This document shows, piece by piece, positions 10,426-20,228 of a stretch of 64,000 nt of DNA (positions are counted from its first letter, which is position 1; the number at the start of each line of letters is the position of its first letter). The DNA is taken from the NCBI GenBank assembly GCA_022432975.1, contig CM039502.1, forward strand, positions 9,343,151 to 9,407,150, written 5' to 3'. The position numbers and the translations under genes are program-made. The notes below the pieces were generated by a model. It was not told where the DNA came from. It ran no database searches and worked only from the letters and a program-made list of their open reading frames with translations. This stretch comes from Begonia masoniana. Lineage: Eukaryota > Streptophyta > Magnoliopsida > Cucurbitales > Begoniaceae.

Positions 10426-12355
10426 TGTAGCACCCGGTTTTATTACAATTAAAAATAATTTGTCAAATTGAGATGAATGAATTCTATTGGAGGATTTGAG
10501 AAATATGTTGACTAGGTTATTGTGGTATTAAGTGAGGGTAGAATAGTAATTAAACAATAAGAGTGGATAACGTATTTAAAGGAAAAATTAGTAAGGTTTA
10601 GCCGCCACTGTACCCTTATTTCCTTTCTCGGTTTTCAGCTCAAACCAGCAGACTCCTCAGGCGATTTTCCTCCCCGACTCTCATTCCTCAGACTAGGTAA
10701 GTTTTGCTTCTATTTCCTGCTACATTATATCTATCGTCGATGGGAGGGTTGATAAATGAAGTTTTGGAGAGTGCTGTATCAGAGTGTTAGCTTCGATTTT
10801 AAGTTGAAGTCGGGAATGCTCAATGGCTGGAGTTTCCAAACCAGTTTCCCTTAGAATCCTGGTAGTTTAGAATGAAAATTTGAGGGAATCTAATGTATGC
10901 TCTGTCGATGGTTTTAGGTCCGAGTAAGTTCCCGAAGTAGCTTGCGACCAAGTTTCATCCAGGAACCAGGTAAGTAGAGTTTGTGTGTGCCTTCGGGCCT
11001 ACATCACAAAACAGTAGGATTGTGTATGCATGAATGTATGTTTTCTTTTCAGTTGCCATGCATCATAATTTGAAAGAAGAACGAAAATGAATTTACATAA
11101 AGTAGCATGGTGAGATGTGAACAGATTGCAACAGTATACTTTTAAGGGAATTAATCCGCCCTTTAATCGGACATATGGATTCATACCTTGGGAAAATTGA
11201 TCCACCTCCCACTGTATCAGGGATCAAAACAGCTGTTAAGGGAACTAATCCGCCCCTTAATTGAATATATGGACACATACCTTGGAAAAGCTGATCCACC
11301 TTCCATTGTATCAGGGATCATCAGACCAGAGAAACGATTATAACACAACTGAGGGATGAAAGTAGAAACTGCATACTTAGGATTTACATTTCAGTACATA
11401 CTTCATTTCTTGCTCTGCTTACTTAGCATTAGGCTAATAGATGAGTTTTGTGATGTAGGTGCTGAAAATACCCCAGGTGATTTCCCCGAATTTGCAGACT
11501 AAAAGCTGAGGTTGGAGGAGTACTCTTATGCCACGGTTCGGGCACTGATGAGGCGGTTTAACGGGTGGCTGCATTTGGGAAGATTTGATAGAGTATGTTT
11601 TGAACTGAGTGGTGTCAAGTTTTCATTTATCAGGGGATGATTTGATGTTTTGGAAGTCACTAATACGATTTTCTGATAAAATACTCAATTGTTTTCTATT
11701 TTAATTGACTCCACCGGATTTTAGTAATGTGAAGTTCTGCATAGTTCTTCAAATGTTTTCAGTGAATTAAACAAGTTCTTCTCGTGAATGGAGTTGTTCT
11801 TGCATAATATAGGATTAGATGTAAGTGTTCTGTTGTTTAATGGAAGTATACCCCATCGGTAGATAGAGTATGTTCTGTCTACCGGTAGAATTTGAGGTTA
11901 TTTTGTCTCTTAGCTACCGGTAGAAGCGAGAACTCGTTTGTCGTTTAGCTACCGGTAGAAGCGAGAACTTGTTTGTCGTTTAGCTACCGGTAGAAGTGAG
12001 GCCTAGCGTTCGGCAGAGATGAATTTAGTCTCTGTTTCTTCCGTTGACTTTGCCCTTCGGAAGATGAATTTGACCTCCAGTATAAATTCACCTTATTTAC
12101 TTGTTTCCGTCCAACTGTTTAAACTATATTTTAATTACTTGCACGAACATTGTTTTTCTTATAAATTGTGTTTAACTGAATTTTGTCTAAATGACTTTTC
12201 GACATAAGTTTTTAACCGTTAAGGGGATTTTATTGAGTGTCATATTTTGATCCTTCGAGGGAGGGTTTTAAGAAAATTTTTTTTTTACGCATATATTTGC
12301 TCAAAGATTCGGGTCATAGGTAGCAAACCGAGTTCAGAAAACTCGGGGCGTTACA
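10426..12355 (+). repeat. 3' LTR of element A (1930 bp)
   Basis: Same termini as the 5' LTR. It keeps the unique stretch of about 230 bp missing from the 5' LTR and has only about four copies of the 35-bp unit (from about 11882 to 12000). Confidence 0.93.
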
Positions 12356-12360
12356 TTAAG
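12356..12360. repeat. Target site duplication of element A, right
   Basis: TTAAG directly after the terminal GCGTTACA of the 3' LTR, matching 1711-1715. Confidence 0.9.
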
Positions 12361-12385
12361 CCCCCTCGAAAGTAGGACCGTGACA
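12361..12385 (+). mobile_element. Copia LTR, right end
   Basis: The terminal piece of the LTR that starts at 1282, ending in GTGACA. It resumes directly after the right-hand TTAAG target duplication of element A. Confidence 0.65.
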
Positions 12386-13056
12386 CTGGGGGCGCTGGGC
12401 ATGCGCCCGGGATGATGTCAAGCGATCGGTCGCGCCCGAGGGGCAATCGATCGCTGTTATTCACTCATTTTAGTCAAAAATCCATAGGGGGTGCCGAACG
12501 ATCGCCGTTGGTGGCGGTCGATCGCCGTTGACACGTGCGTGGCACGTGGGGAGTTGACGGCGAGGCGCGCTGCCCGGGCGCTGCGCGCACCGGGCGAGGC
12601 GTTGCGCGCTGCGCGCTGGGCGCGGCGTGCGCGCGCGGGCGCGCGGTGAGCGCGCGACCTGCGCGCAGAGCACCCAGTGGGCGCGCGCGCCGAATGCAGG
12701 GCGCGCCCCACTCGTGCCAAATGATGTTTTTAGGGTTCCTAAGCCTCTTTTGATGATTCCTGACCTTAGACAACTCATTTTGGGTACGTTTTAAGTTAGA
12801 GCCAAAATGTCGATAGATATGGATGGGTTGCCCGAGTCCGTTCTCTAATGAATGAATGAACGAACGATGTGAAAAAGGGATGAAAATGAAAGAAAAGTTT
12901 TTATGCGAGAACGGGCGAGGGTAACGCACATGTCTGTATGCACGCACGCATTGGTGGCGCCGGCGCCGAGTCGTTACGATCGCCGGGTCGTTACGAAAGT
13001 TAAGATTAAAAAAAAAATATGTACGGGAAATTGGGTACAGTTTTAGGGTTGTTACA
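12386..13056 (+). mobile_element. 3' part of another chromovirus-type LTR
   Basis: Ends TTAGGGTTGTTACA at 13056, preceded by an A-run and GTACGGGAAATTGGGTACAG, wording that also closes the LTR at 1237. It carries a very GC-rich patch at about 12400-12715 with many GCGCGC, CGATCG and GATCGCCG words. The frames through that patch are compositional. Its 5' part is not contiguous here because a Copia LTR lies to the left. Confidence 0.55.
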
Positions 13057-13326
13057 ACGGTGGTCGGAGTTCAAGGGCTAAGTGCAGCAATGGCGAGTGG
13101 AGTCTCTGCAATAATTACCATGCCACTTGATACGATAAAGACGAGATTGCAAGTATTGGATGGGGAGGAAAATGGGAAGAGGCGGCCATTAACGGCATTT
13201 CAGACTGTAAAAAACTTGGTGAAGGAAGGTGGATTAACGGCTTGTTACATAGGGTTAGGACCGAGGTGGGCTTCCATTGCTATGTCTGCAACGACGATGA
13301 TCACTACTTACGAATTTGTCAAATAG
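13057..13326 (+). pseudogene. C-terminal fragment of a mitochondrial carrier (SLC25 family)
   Basis: An open frame that runs straight out of the LTR end at 13056 to TAG at 13324. It encodes about 88 residues: VGVQGLSAAMASGVSAI, then TMPLDTIKTRLQVLD, which is the P-x-D-x-[KR]-x-[KR] signature of the third carrier repeat, then GLGPRWASIAMSATTMITTYE. The wording is close to plant SLC25A44-like carriers. A carrier has three repeats and about 300-350 residues, so some three quarters of the gene is missing on the left. LTR-element insertion is the likely cause. The first codon shown is GTG, so this piece has no start of its own. If the 5' part survives it lies left of the window. Confidence 0.75.
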
Positions 13327-15012
13327 CTTTCGGCTAAGAATTAAGGCGGTATAAACATGTACAGTAGTAACAAATTTTAGTGGTCGATTGAAATTCTTGG
13401 TCTCTTTTGCAAAAGAACTTGAGATTATATTATAATAATGTATTTCCTTTCCTAGGTAATTAACAAAAAAATAATAATTATGGACTCGTCTTTAGATTAT
13501 GTTTGTTAATAAATTTGTTCTTCAAAAAACAAAAAACACGAGCAAAATAGAGAGGACTCGTCTTTAAATTATGTTTGTTGATAAATTTGTTCTTCAGAAA
13601 ACAAAAAACACGAGCGAAAGAGAGCGGATTCCTGCTAAAGTTGTATCAAGTCCAGCAATTTAAACAACCATTTCCTTCTTCGGTCTTTTGGACAGTCTTG
13701 CAGTGAGAATCCTTGTCGAGTCGTAAAAAAATGTTATTCACATAAGCAATCTCTTTTAAAATCTTCATTCTCAGTTTAAGAAGAGAGACGAGAAAGAGAG
13801 ATTAAGCAGAGCTCGAAGCTTGGCTCCCCGAGCAAAGTGTTGAGTTTCCTTTCCTCCCCATATAAACCTCTTCTAGAGCAGGTTTCCACTCTTTTTTTGT
13901 TCTCTAGAGCGAGCTCCACCGGCGGGAGCCTGGTTTCAAGAGCAGGTGCTCAGCCTTAGGAATTTTTAATAGAAAATTGAAAGACAAGTTCTTGTTAAAA
14001 GTAAAAAGTTATTTCGTTAACAGAGTATAATTTAAAAACAAATTTATTAACAAACATAGTTTAAATACAAATTTATTAATTACTTCATAATTTAAGATTA
14101 CCTTTTGATTTTCAAAAGAAACTAAGTCAGATTAGCCCTCTTGTAATTTTGTTAATGTATTTCCTTAAAACTAGAAGTCGGATGAAAGTCGAAGGAGTGA
14201 GGTTGAGTTAGAAAAAGGGTGAAGCTATCTTGACCCGACTCTTTCAAGAGTTGAAGGGGCAGGAGTTAAGGACTCCGCTACTGGTGCATTGCAGTGCGGA
14301 GTGGAGCCACGACTCTGTCAAGATTTTCTTTTGGGTTGCAGTCAATTACTCAATTAGTAGCTAATCGTTCAGAGGAGAGAGAGAGAGACCCAATGATTGA
14401 GAAATTTAAGAGAGAGAGAGAGAAAAAACGACAAATTTGGAGCAGTGGATAGTCAGGTATAAAATTAAAGGAAGCAGTAGAATAGGCCAAAAGAGGAAGA
14501 GAGATTTTTCAGAAATGACACAAAAACAACGCCTCTTCGGGTCTTGGGCAGAAACCCACTTGCCATTTTGTGCAAACCAAAGGGTTCATCCAGGGTTTAC
14601 CCGATCTTATTTTGCTATAACTTACCTTATTTGGAGGCATTTGGCCTCCAAGAATAAGGGTGGCTCTTTTGAGCATTTTGCCCCTGTGGAAGACAATTTC
14701 TCTCCCTTCCGGACACGTGTCAAATATCTAATAGGTAAAGGACCACCTGTCAGCTACAAATTAGTGTCCACACAACCATGCCCATGGCGTATCATTAGTT
14801 TCAGGAATTTCATTCAAAATTACTTTTTTTTTATTTATAGTTTTTCATCCATTTCAGGTACCCAATGGTCAAACTATAACTATCCAGATAATATCTCTAA
14901 AAAAAAATTATTGTAACCTGAAGAAAACTTGCGTGGTAGATAGAAATCTAAAATTCAGAAAACGAGAAGTAGAATCGACATGACCTAATCGACTTTGTGC
15001 AGTCTGAGGATG
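13327..15012. other. Intergenic, no gene recognised
   Basis: AT-rich spacer. It contains an imperfect tandem duplication of about 72 bp (units starting at 13482 and 13554, beginning GGACTCGTCTTTA) and purine-rich GAGAGA tracts near 14370-14430. A frame at 14437-14916 shows no motif I recognise and is compositionally like spacer. Confidence 0.6.
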
Positions 15013-15243
15013 TTATTGTCGGGGTCTCTTGTTACTGCAAGACGGGCATTTGTAATGCTTGATGTGCTCTGCTCTTGCTGCGGTGATCTTAACACATTTT
15101 CCATGGAACCATTTCTCACATGCGTCACAGCAGATCCAAAATTCATCAGTTCCATCGTTCTCATCACAGGCTCCACATAAAGTTTCTTCCTGTCCATCAC
15201 CATCTTCCTCATCCACGACTTGCATTGGCAGTGAAAGTTCTTC
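15013..15243 (-). CDS. Alfin-like exon 5 encoding the PHD finger
   Basis: An open stretch from the acceptor AG at 15244-15245 to TAA at 15013-15015. The C4HC3 zinc ligands are visible: CGAC, WICCDAC, WFHGKC, CPSC. The aromatic and acidic residues that form the H3K4me3 pocket in the family (DEFW and WFH) are kept. This exon itself is undamaged. Confidence 0.85.
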   Translation of the reverse strand, partial: EELSLPMQVVDEEDGDGQEETLCGACDENDGTDEFWICCDACEKWFHGKCVKITAARAEHIKHYKCPSCSNKRPRQ

Positions 15244-15683
15244 CTAAAAATCAGTACATTGCTGCATTGTCAGCCAACAAAATGCAAAATTTGGCAGAGC
15301 AAAAATCTATGTTAAAGAGTAATGCTTAAAATACTCCAAACTTGGTCCATGTAATGAGAATTCTAAGATATATGGTCTCGTTTAAAAAGTTAAACTGTTT
15401 AGCTACAATAAATGCCTTGAATTTTTTCAAAGAAAATGTTAATGAGCTCAAGCTCAGTCTTAAGCAAAGTGAATACCAATCGAGGTGTAGTCTACTAACT
15501 CTTTTTCGTTCGTCTACCAACACCTCCCCCGATATAAAGAAAGTAGTTAGTCTTCTCAAACCTTTGATTTGGATATAAACTTGTTGCGGCTGTGTTTTGA
15601 AACTGATGCCTTCGTCTTCTTTTGTTTCTCCGCTAACTCCTTAATAACCTCAAATATTGTTGGAAGATCGTTTATCATATCAA

Positions 15684-15688
15684 AAAGA
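15684..15688. repeat. Target site duplication of element D, left
   Basis: AAAGA immediately before the LTR start TGTTAGGAATTAG; the same five bases lie at 19106-19110. It falls inside exon 4 of the Alfin-like gene. Confidence 0.88.
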
Positions 15689-15957
15689 TGTTAGGAATTA
15701 GATGCCTTAATCCACCTGTAGTGAACGATTCAGAAATACCTGAAAAGAAAAATACGAGAAAATAATGGACACCGAATTTTACGTGGAAACCCTAGAAAGG
15801 GAAAAAACCACGGGCAGATGAGAGAATCAATAATATCAATTCGGTACAATGAGTTTTGCGACTCAAGCATCAATAGATAGAGAAAACGTAAAACCCTAAT
15901 ATTGATAACGGGCCTCACCCGGCTCAACTAGAATTCGGGTCACACCAAATTCTAACA
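15689..15957 (-). repeat. LTR of element D (3' LTR in element orientation)
   Basis: 269 bp, plus-strand ends TGTTAGG...TCTAACA. Differs from the 18839-19105 copy by a scatter of substitutions and small indels. Confidence 0.9.
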
Positions 15958-16141
15958 AACTCCACCTTGACACGAATTCCACAAGAGAGATCCAACGGGC
16001 TACTCGGCCCAACAAAAGCGAATCCAGAACACTTAACTCAGACAATCTCCACCTTCAACGAAATTCCGGTGCAAGGAAACAAATCTGCAAAACCTCATTA
16101 AACATAAGCTCCTCTACCACAAATGCCCCAGATGGGCCAAC

Positions 16142-17806
16142 TCAGCATCCGATACCATTCAAGTTTAAGCCCCGCTTAAACTTGAGAGACTTACTTGAGA
16201 AGAAATCGCATCTCCTCCTCCATGGTATCACTGAACTATCAGAGTTGCTGCAACGAACTCCATCTGAACATGTCGAAGACTCCACACAGGAATCGTTACC
16301 CTCGAACACATTCAATACATAACTCATAGTTTCATCATATCGTCTTGGAGTTTTACCCTTCTCCATGGTTCTGCCTTTGACGATACCATTCTGACGTGAA
16401 ACTGAACTTGATGACTGAACATCTGTAATAGGCTGACTCACCGGCTCTGATGTACCTTCAGATCCCAACCTGAATTTCACCTGAGAACCTGACTTCTTCC
16501 GAGTCTTCTTAACATTTCTCTTAGAATATGAATTCATAAACTTTGCAGCCTTATTACCCATCACTTTGACTGTGGAACCCGCGATCTTCGCATGCATCAC
16601 ATATAATGAGGAGTATTTTTCTCCTCTCGCCACAATCAATGAACCTCTGGTAATCTTCTATTTTCCATCACGAAAGGTGTTGTCAAAACCTTCGTCGTCA
16701 AGCTTCCCAGTCGAGACCAAATTCTTGCGGATGTCAGGGATGTGCTTCACACCTCTCAAAACCAAGGTATTGCCGATGTTGGTCTCCAAACACACATCTC
16801 CCATACCAATGCCTTTTGCAAAACCACCATTTCCCATCCTCACACTTCCAAAGTCACCCGAAGTGTAGGACGAAAAGAAATCTCTCCGCGAAGTGGCATG
16901 TATCGAAGAGCCACTATCGATCACCCAACTCGTATCTTGGCAATCAGAATTTACAACATCCTCGTTGTACACACTAAAGGACTCCTCGGTGGCTGTGTCT
17001 GCCTCCTCGTCTGTGTCACCCTCTTCGAACATTTTTTCCTTTCCTTTGGCATTCAGATTCTCTCGAAGAAACTTGTGACAAAATCTCTTTATGTGTCCTT
17101 TCTTGCCACAATGATAACACTCAAAGTTGGCGTGTTTTCCGGACTTCCTCTGACTTCGATTTCTATTGCCCGGATATTTACTTTGACTTCTGGCCCTATT
17201 TTCAACATTCAGAGCTGAATCTGTCGATGTTACACCAAAATCAATCTTACGAACCTCCTCGGCAAGAATACGATCCCTCACATCGGTGAATACCAGTTTA
17301 GCACTTCCAACTGAGTTACTAACTGCTGCTCTCATAGGTTCCCAACTATTCGGTAGAGACGCCAACAAAATTAGGGCACGAACCTCATCCTCAAAATCAA
17401 TTTCCACAGATAGCAATTGATTCACAATAGTATTGAACTCATTCAGATGCGCTGCGACAGAAGCACCATCAATCATCTTCAGATTAAAAAGCTTCTTCAT
17501 AAGAAATACCTTATTATTCGCAGACGGTTTCTCGTACATATCAGATAGAGCCTTCATCAGACTCGCGGTTGTCTTCTCCTTCGCCACGTTGTGAGCAACG
17601 CTTTTGGCTAGCGTCAATCGGACGATTCCCAAAACCTTTCTGTCAACGCGATTCCATTCACCGTCTTCCATCTTATCTGGCTTCTCACTCAGAGGAAGAT
17701 GAAGATCTTTCCCATACAAGTAATCCTCGATTTGTATTTTCCAGAATGCGAAATCTGTCCCATTGAATTTTTCAATACTAGGTCCTGTGATATCCTCACC
17801 TGCCAT
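16142..17806 (-). pseudogene. Gag-protease protein of element D, one nonsense codon
   Basis: Starts at ATG 17806 (MAGEDITG) and runs about 555 codons to the stop at 16142, interrupted by TAG at 16658-16660. Element E has TGG (Trp) at that place, so one G to A change explains the stop. In order: Copia gag (FAFWKIQIEDYLYGKDL, ALSDMYEKPSANNKVFLMKK), CCHC knuckle CYHCGKKGHIKRFC, protease WVIDSGSSIHAT, and GAG-pre-integrase wording (GSLIVARGEKYSSLYVMHAK). The product then diverges and ends NLNGIGC, identical to E. Family members with full pol would continue into integrase here. Confidence 0.85.
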
Positions 17807-17809
17807 CAA

Positions 17810-18605
17810 TACTCAAAAAAACTGATATTTTCAGATCAATTATTCAACTCAATAATCAATCTCCACAATATCAATAAATCCGCCCAAATTTCTGAATAAA
17901 TCCGCTCAAAAATTGATCACCAAAAATTTTACCCACTGCCCAATAACTGAATAAATCACCACAAATATAATTACCCAAAAAATCAATCTCCACCACCAAA
18001 ATTTCTCAAATCTGAATCACCAAACAAATAATTTTATTTATTTTGTCACTGTTTCACTGAAGAACCAGGGAACGATCGACGTGCGAGCTCTGAAACAGCG
18101 GCCTAGGGCTTCTCGGTCAGAGGCGGCGCGCGGTGATGGCAGAACGGCGGTAGGTTCTGCTCGGCGCTCGGCGGTCGACGACGGTCCAGGTGGTTCGCGG
18201 CTCGGGCTGCGGCTCGGGGAGAACAGAACAGAGAAGTTCTCTGTTCGCGCGGGTCGGTTCTGGTGCGCGCGGTGATGGCAGACGTCGGCGTTGGTGGTCG
18301 ATGGTTTCTGTTCGGCGATGGTTGGCTGTCAGCGGCGCTCTCTGTTCTTCAATGGCGCGGCGAGCAAAAGCAGAACACAGTTCTGCTGTGTTTTTCTTCT
18401 CTGCCGAAGAAAGCAGAACAACCAAAAAGAAAATTTCTTTTCTTTTTCCTTTTTTTGTTTTATCTTTTCCCTTTTTCAATTTCCAATTTCTTTTCCTCCA
18501 AACAATTTCTTTTTCAACAAAAAATTGCAAGCTTCCACCTGTAATCGATCGATACCCTTCGAAGAATCAACCCTGATTTTCCGAAAACCACTTCAACCTC
18601 GAATC
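17810..18605 (-). other. 5' leader of element D, GC-rich and variable
   Basis: Between the primer site and gag. It includes a GC-rich stretch (about 18070-18380) with many CAGAAC/GTTCTG words. The open frames there are Arg-rich and look compositional. E has a leader in the same place with matching edges but mostly different GC-rich content. Confidence 0.55.
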
Positions 18606-18617
18606 TCTGATACCAGT
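18606..18617 (-). other. Second tRNA-Met primer-binding site in D
   Basis: Minus strand reads ACTGGTATCAGAG, the same as the single primer site of element E at 43717-43730, and it is followed by the same leader wording (GAGGTTGAAGTGGTTTTCGG). Confidence 0.75.
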
Positions 18618-18740
18618 TGTTAAGATTAGACGATCTTGGGCCTTCTCAATCCCAAAAGCTAGCTCAAGAGATGAGGCTTTCCCTTACACTTATAAACTGA
18701 TCACCAACCCCTTCCACAACCGATGTGGGATATCCCAACA
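18618..18740 (-). repeat. 123-bp foreign LTR-like segment inside D
   Basis: On the minus strand it begins TGTTGGGATATCCC and ends CTAATCTTAACA. It is preceded by a purine tract AAGGTGGAGAT and followed by a tRNA-Met primer site, exactly as an LTR would be. Its sequence differs from the D LTRs. Element E has nothing corresponding. Confidence 0.7.
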
Positions 18741-18826
18741 ATCTCCACCTTCACACATCGGGCCTTGGGTCGGAGGGATGACAACCCAGTTTCTCCCGAT
18801 GGACTAAGATTTGTTGTAAACCTGGG

Positions 18827-18838
18827 CTCTGATACCAA
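18827..18838 (-). other. tRNA-Met primer-binding site next to D's 5' LTR
   Basis: Minus strand reads TTGGTATCAGAG directly after the LTR end. Only about 97 bp separates the LTR from the internal LTR-like segment. Confidence 0.8.
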
Positions 18839-19105
18839 TGTTAGGATTAGATGCCATAATCCACCTGTAGCGAACGATTCAGAAATACCGAAAAGAAAAA
18901 TACGAGAAAATAATGGACACCGAATTTTACGTGGAAACCCTAGAAAGGAAAAAAACCACGGGCAGGGGAGAGAATCAATAATATCAATTCGGTACAATGA
19001 GTTTTGCGACTCAAGCATCAATATACAGAGAAAACGTAAAACCCTAATATTGATAACGGGCCTGACCCGACCCAACTAGAATTCGGGTCACACCAAATTC
19101 TAACA
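18839..19105 (-). repeat. LTR of element D (5' LTR in element orientation)
   Basis: 267 bp, plus-strand ends TGTTAGG...TCTAACA, followed by AAAGA at 19106-19110. It is clearly related to the LTRs of element E (43451-43716, 49237-49502), which lie in the opposite orientation. Confidence 0.9.
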
Positions 19106-20108
19106 AAAGACTCATCCTGCACAAAATTTAGCAGTCAGAACAGTGAAATCTAAGCAAGAACAATAAAGTTACAGAGGATGATAAATGTATAGCATCAGCA
19201 TATAGCATTACCGATCAGTTTGACGAAATTCAAACCTAGCACCGTAGAAAAAGGCTACAGAAAGTAAACATGAATCACTGTGGACAGCAACCAAGGATGC
19301 CCACTCCTTCGCATGCATCCCATTTCTGGCAAAATTAATTCCCAGTGCAGGTTCTGGAAGCTCAGATGGCACTTCATCGGCAGGTAAACTGACAGCCCAA
19401 TTCCCATCGGGATATCCATGAAGGCAAAGGTTTTCCCTCTGTGCGTTCAGAAAATCTCAAAAATATCATCTCATCAAAATCAAGAATTTCAGAAAGTGGT
19501 ATTGTTTTCACAAAACTAACAAGCATGTACAGCAAAGTTATGATAGCAGTACTCATATAGAATGATTGGTACTATCTCAAGTATTTGATTGTTTAATGTC
19601 CAGCTAAAAACTCGATCGACCTACAGTTTAACGTAGACTGTTTCATAACTCTGCAATTCCCAGCAATCCAGAAAACTGATCATAACTTAGCATGATAATA
19701 TTGTCAATGCACACACTTTATCTTCCTCCTTCGAATAAGGAATTTATGAATACACATACCTAACCGCAAAAACAGACGCGCCCTCAAACACACAGATAGA
19801 TTCTAATTCAACGGTAAGACATTCATAACGAAGCAGAGCAACTATTCATGATCCAACGAAATACAATACAGAAGAAAAACGAACCGGGATCACACAGCTG
19901 ATAACATCTTTCAAAATCTGCACGAAGAGAGACAAATTTCAGTCCGAACTCGCAAATAAATGAAAAAGAGAGGACTTAAATTTAAATAAAAAAAAGACAT
20001 AACAGTAGTAAGAGCTTTAATCATGCCAGCCCTGCGACCTTTAAGATCCTGAAAGACCTCCTCAACCATAAGCGCATTAGGCGAAGCACCGATTTCAATG
20101 TCAGAAGT

Positions 20109-20228
20109 AGAGTTTTGCTGCTTGAAAAATTTACAGAGTGAAGTAAAGCAGATTAAGAACGAGTTCATTCAATTAGAAGAGAAACGAGATCAAGGAGTTT
20201 ACGTGAGGAAGAAGCTTCCTGAATCTTG
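20109..20228. promoter_or_regulatory. Short divergent gap between Alfin-like and ATP12 genes
   Basis: The two genes are head to head with under 130 bp between recognisable coding parts. No TATA or other element can be called with confidence. The true 5' ends may overlap. Confidence 0.3.

Larger units (their letters stand above)
1716..12355 (+). mobile_element. Element A: complete Tekay/Del-like Ty3-gypsy chromovirus
   Basis: A full structure of 10,640 bp: 5' LTR, primer-binding site, one gag-pol frame with C-terminal chromodomain-like segment, polypurine tract and 3' LTR, flanked by a 5-bp duplication. Domain order (gag, CCHC knuckles, protease, reverse transcriptase, RNase H, integrase, chromodomain) is that of plant chromoviruses; the integrase and chromodomain wording best fits the Tekay/Del group. 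Apart from the array and an adjoining deletion, the two LTRs differ at only about a dozen positions in roughly 1.7 kb by eye, so insertion was recent. Two in-frame stops make this copy non-autonomous now. Confidence 0.93.
15689..19105 (-). mobile_element. Element D: gag-protease-only Copia LTR element
   Basis: 3417 bp with ~268-bp LTRs (15689-15957 and 18839-19105), AAAGA duplications, a polypurine tract (15958-15971 reads AAGGTGGAG on the minus strand) and a tRNA-Met primer site next to the 18839 LTR. Internally there is only gag, a CCHC knuckle, an aspartic protease and the start of the GAG-pre-integrase region; integrase, reverse transcriptase and RNase H are absent. Element E has the same design, so this is a family trait and not a private deletion. 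Propagation would require polymerase from an autonomous Copia relative. Confidence 0.9.
15013..20168 (-). pseudogene. Alfin-like PHD-finger gene, disrupted by element D
   Basis: Alfin-like proteins are nuclear chromatin readers: an N-terminal Alfin domain and a C-terminal PHD finger that binds H3K4me3. Exons read on the minus strand: 1 at about 20004-20108 (VEEVFQDLKGRRAGMIKALT), 2 at 19885-19917 (FERCYQLCDP), 3 at 19212-19438 ([15 protein letters not shown]), 4 at 19111-19116 plus 15562-15688 (LFDMINDLPTIFEV), 5 at 15013-15243 ([33 protein letters not shown]). Element D sits within exon 4, eleven bases inside its acceptor, with AAAGA duplicated. The family start seems altered: ACT stands at 20106-20108 where relatives have ATG. 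An upstream ATG at 20168 is in frame. Exon 1/2 and exon 2/3 junctions are out of phase with canonical splice sites. The family match is firm; loss of function is an inference. Confidence 0.85.

Noticed and set aside
12457..12947. Arg/Ala-rich frames on the minus strand
   Set aside because: GC-rich patch of an LTR end; compositional openness only.
14437..14916. 159-codon plus-strand frame
   Set aside because: No recognised motif, AT-rich ending and no splice context; I see no support for a gene.
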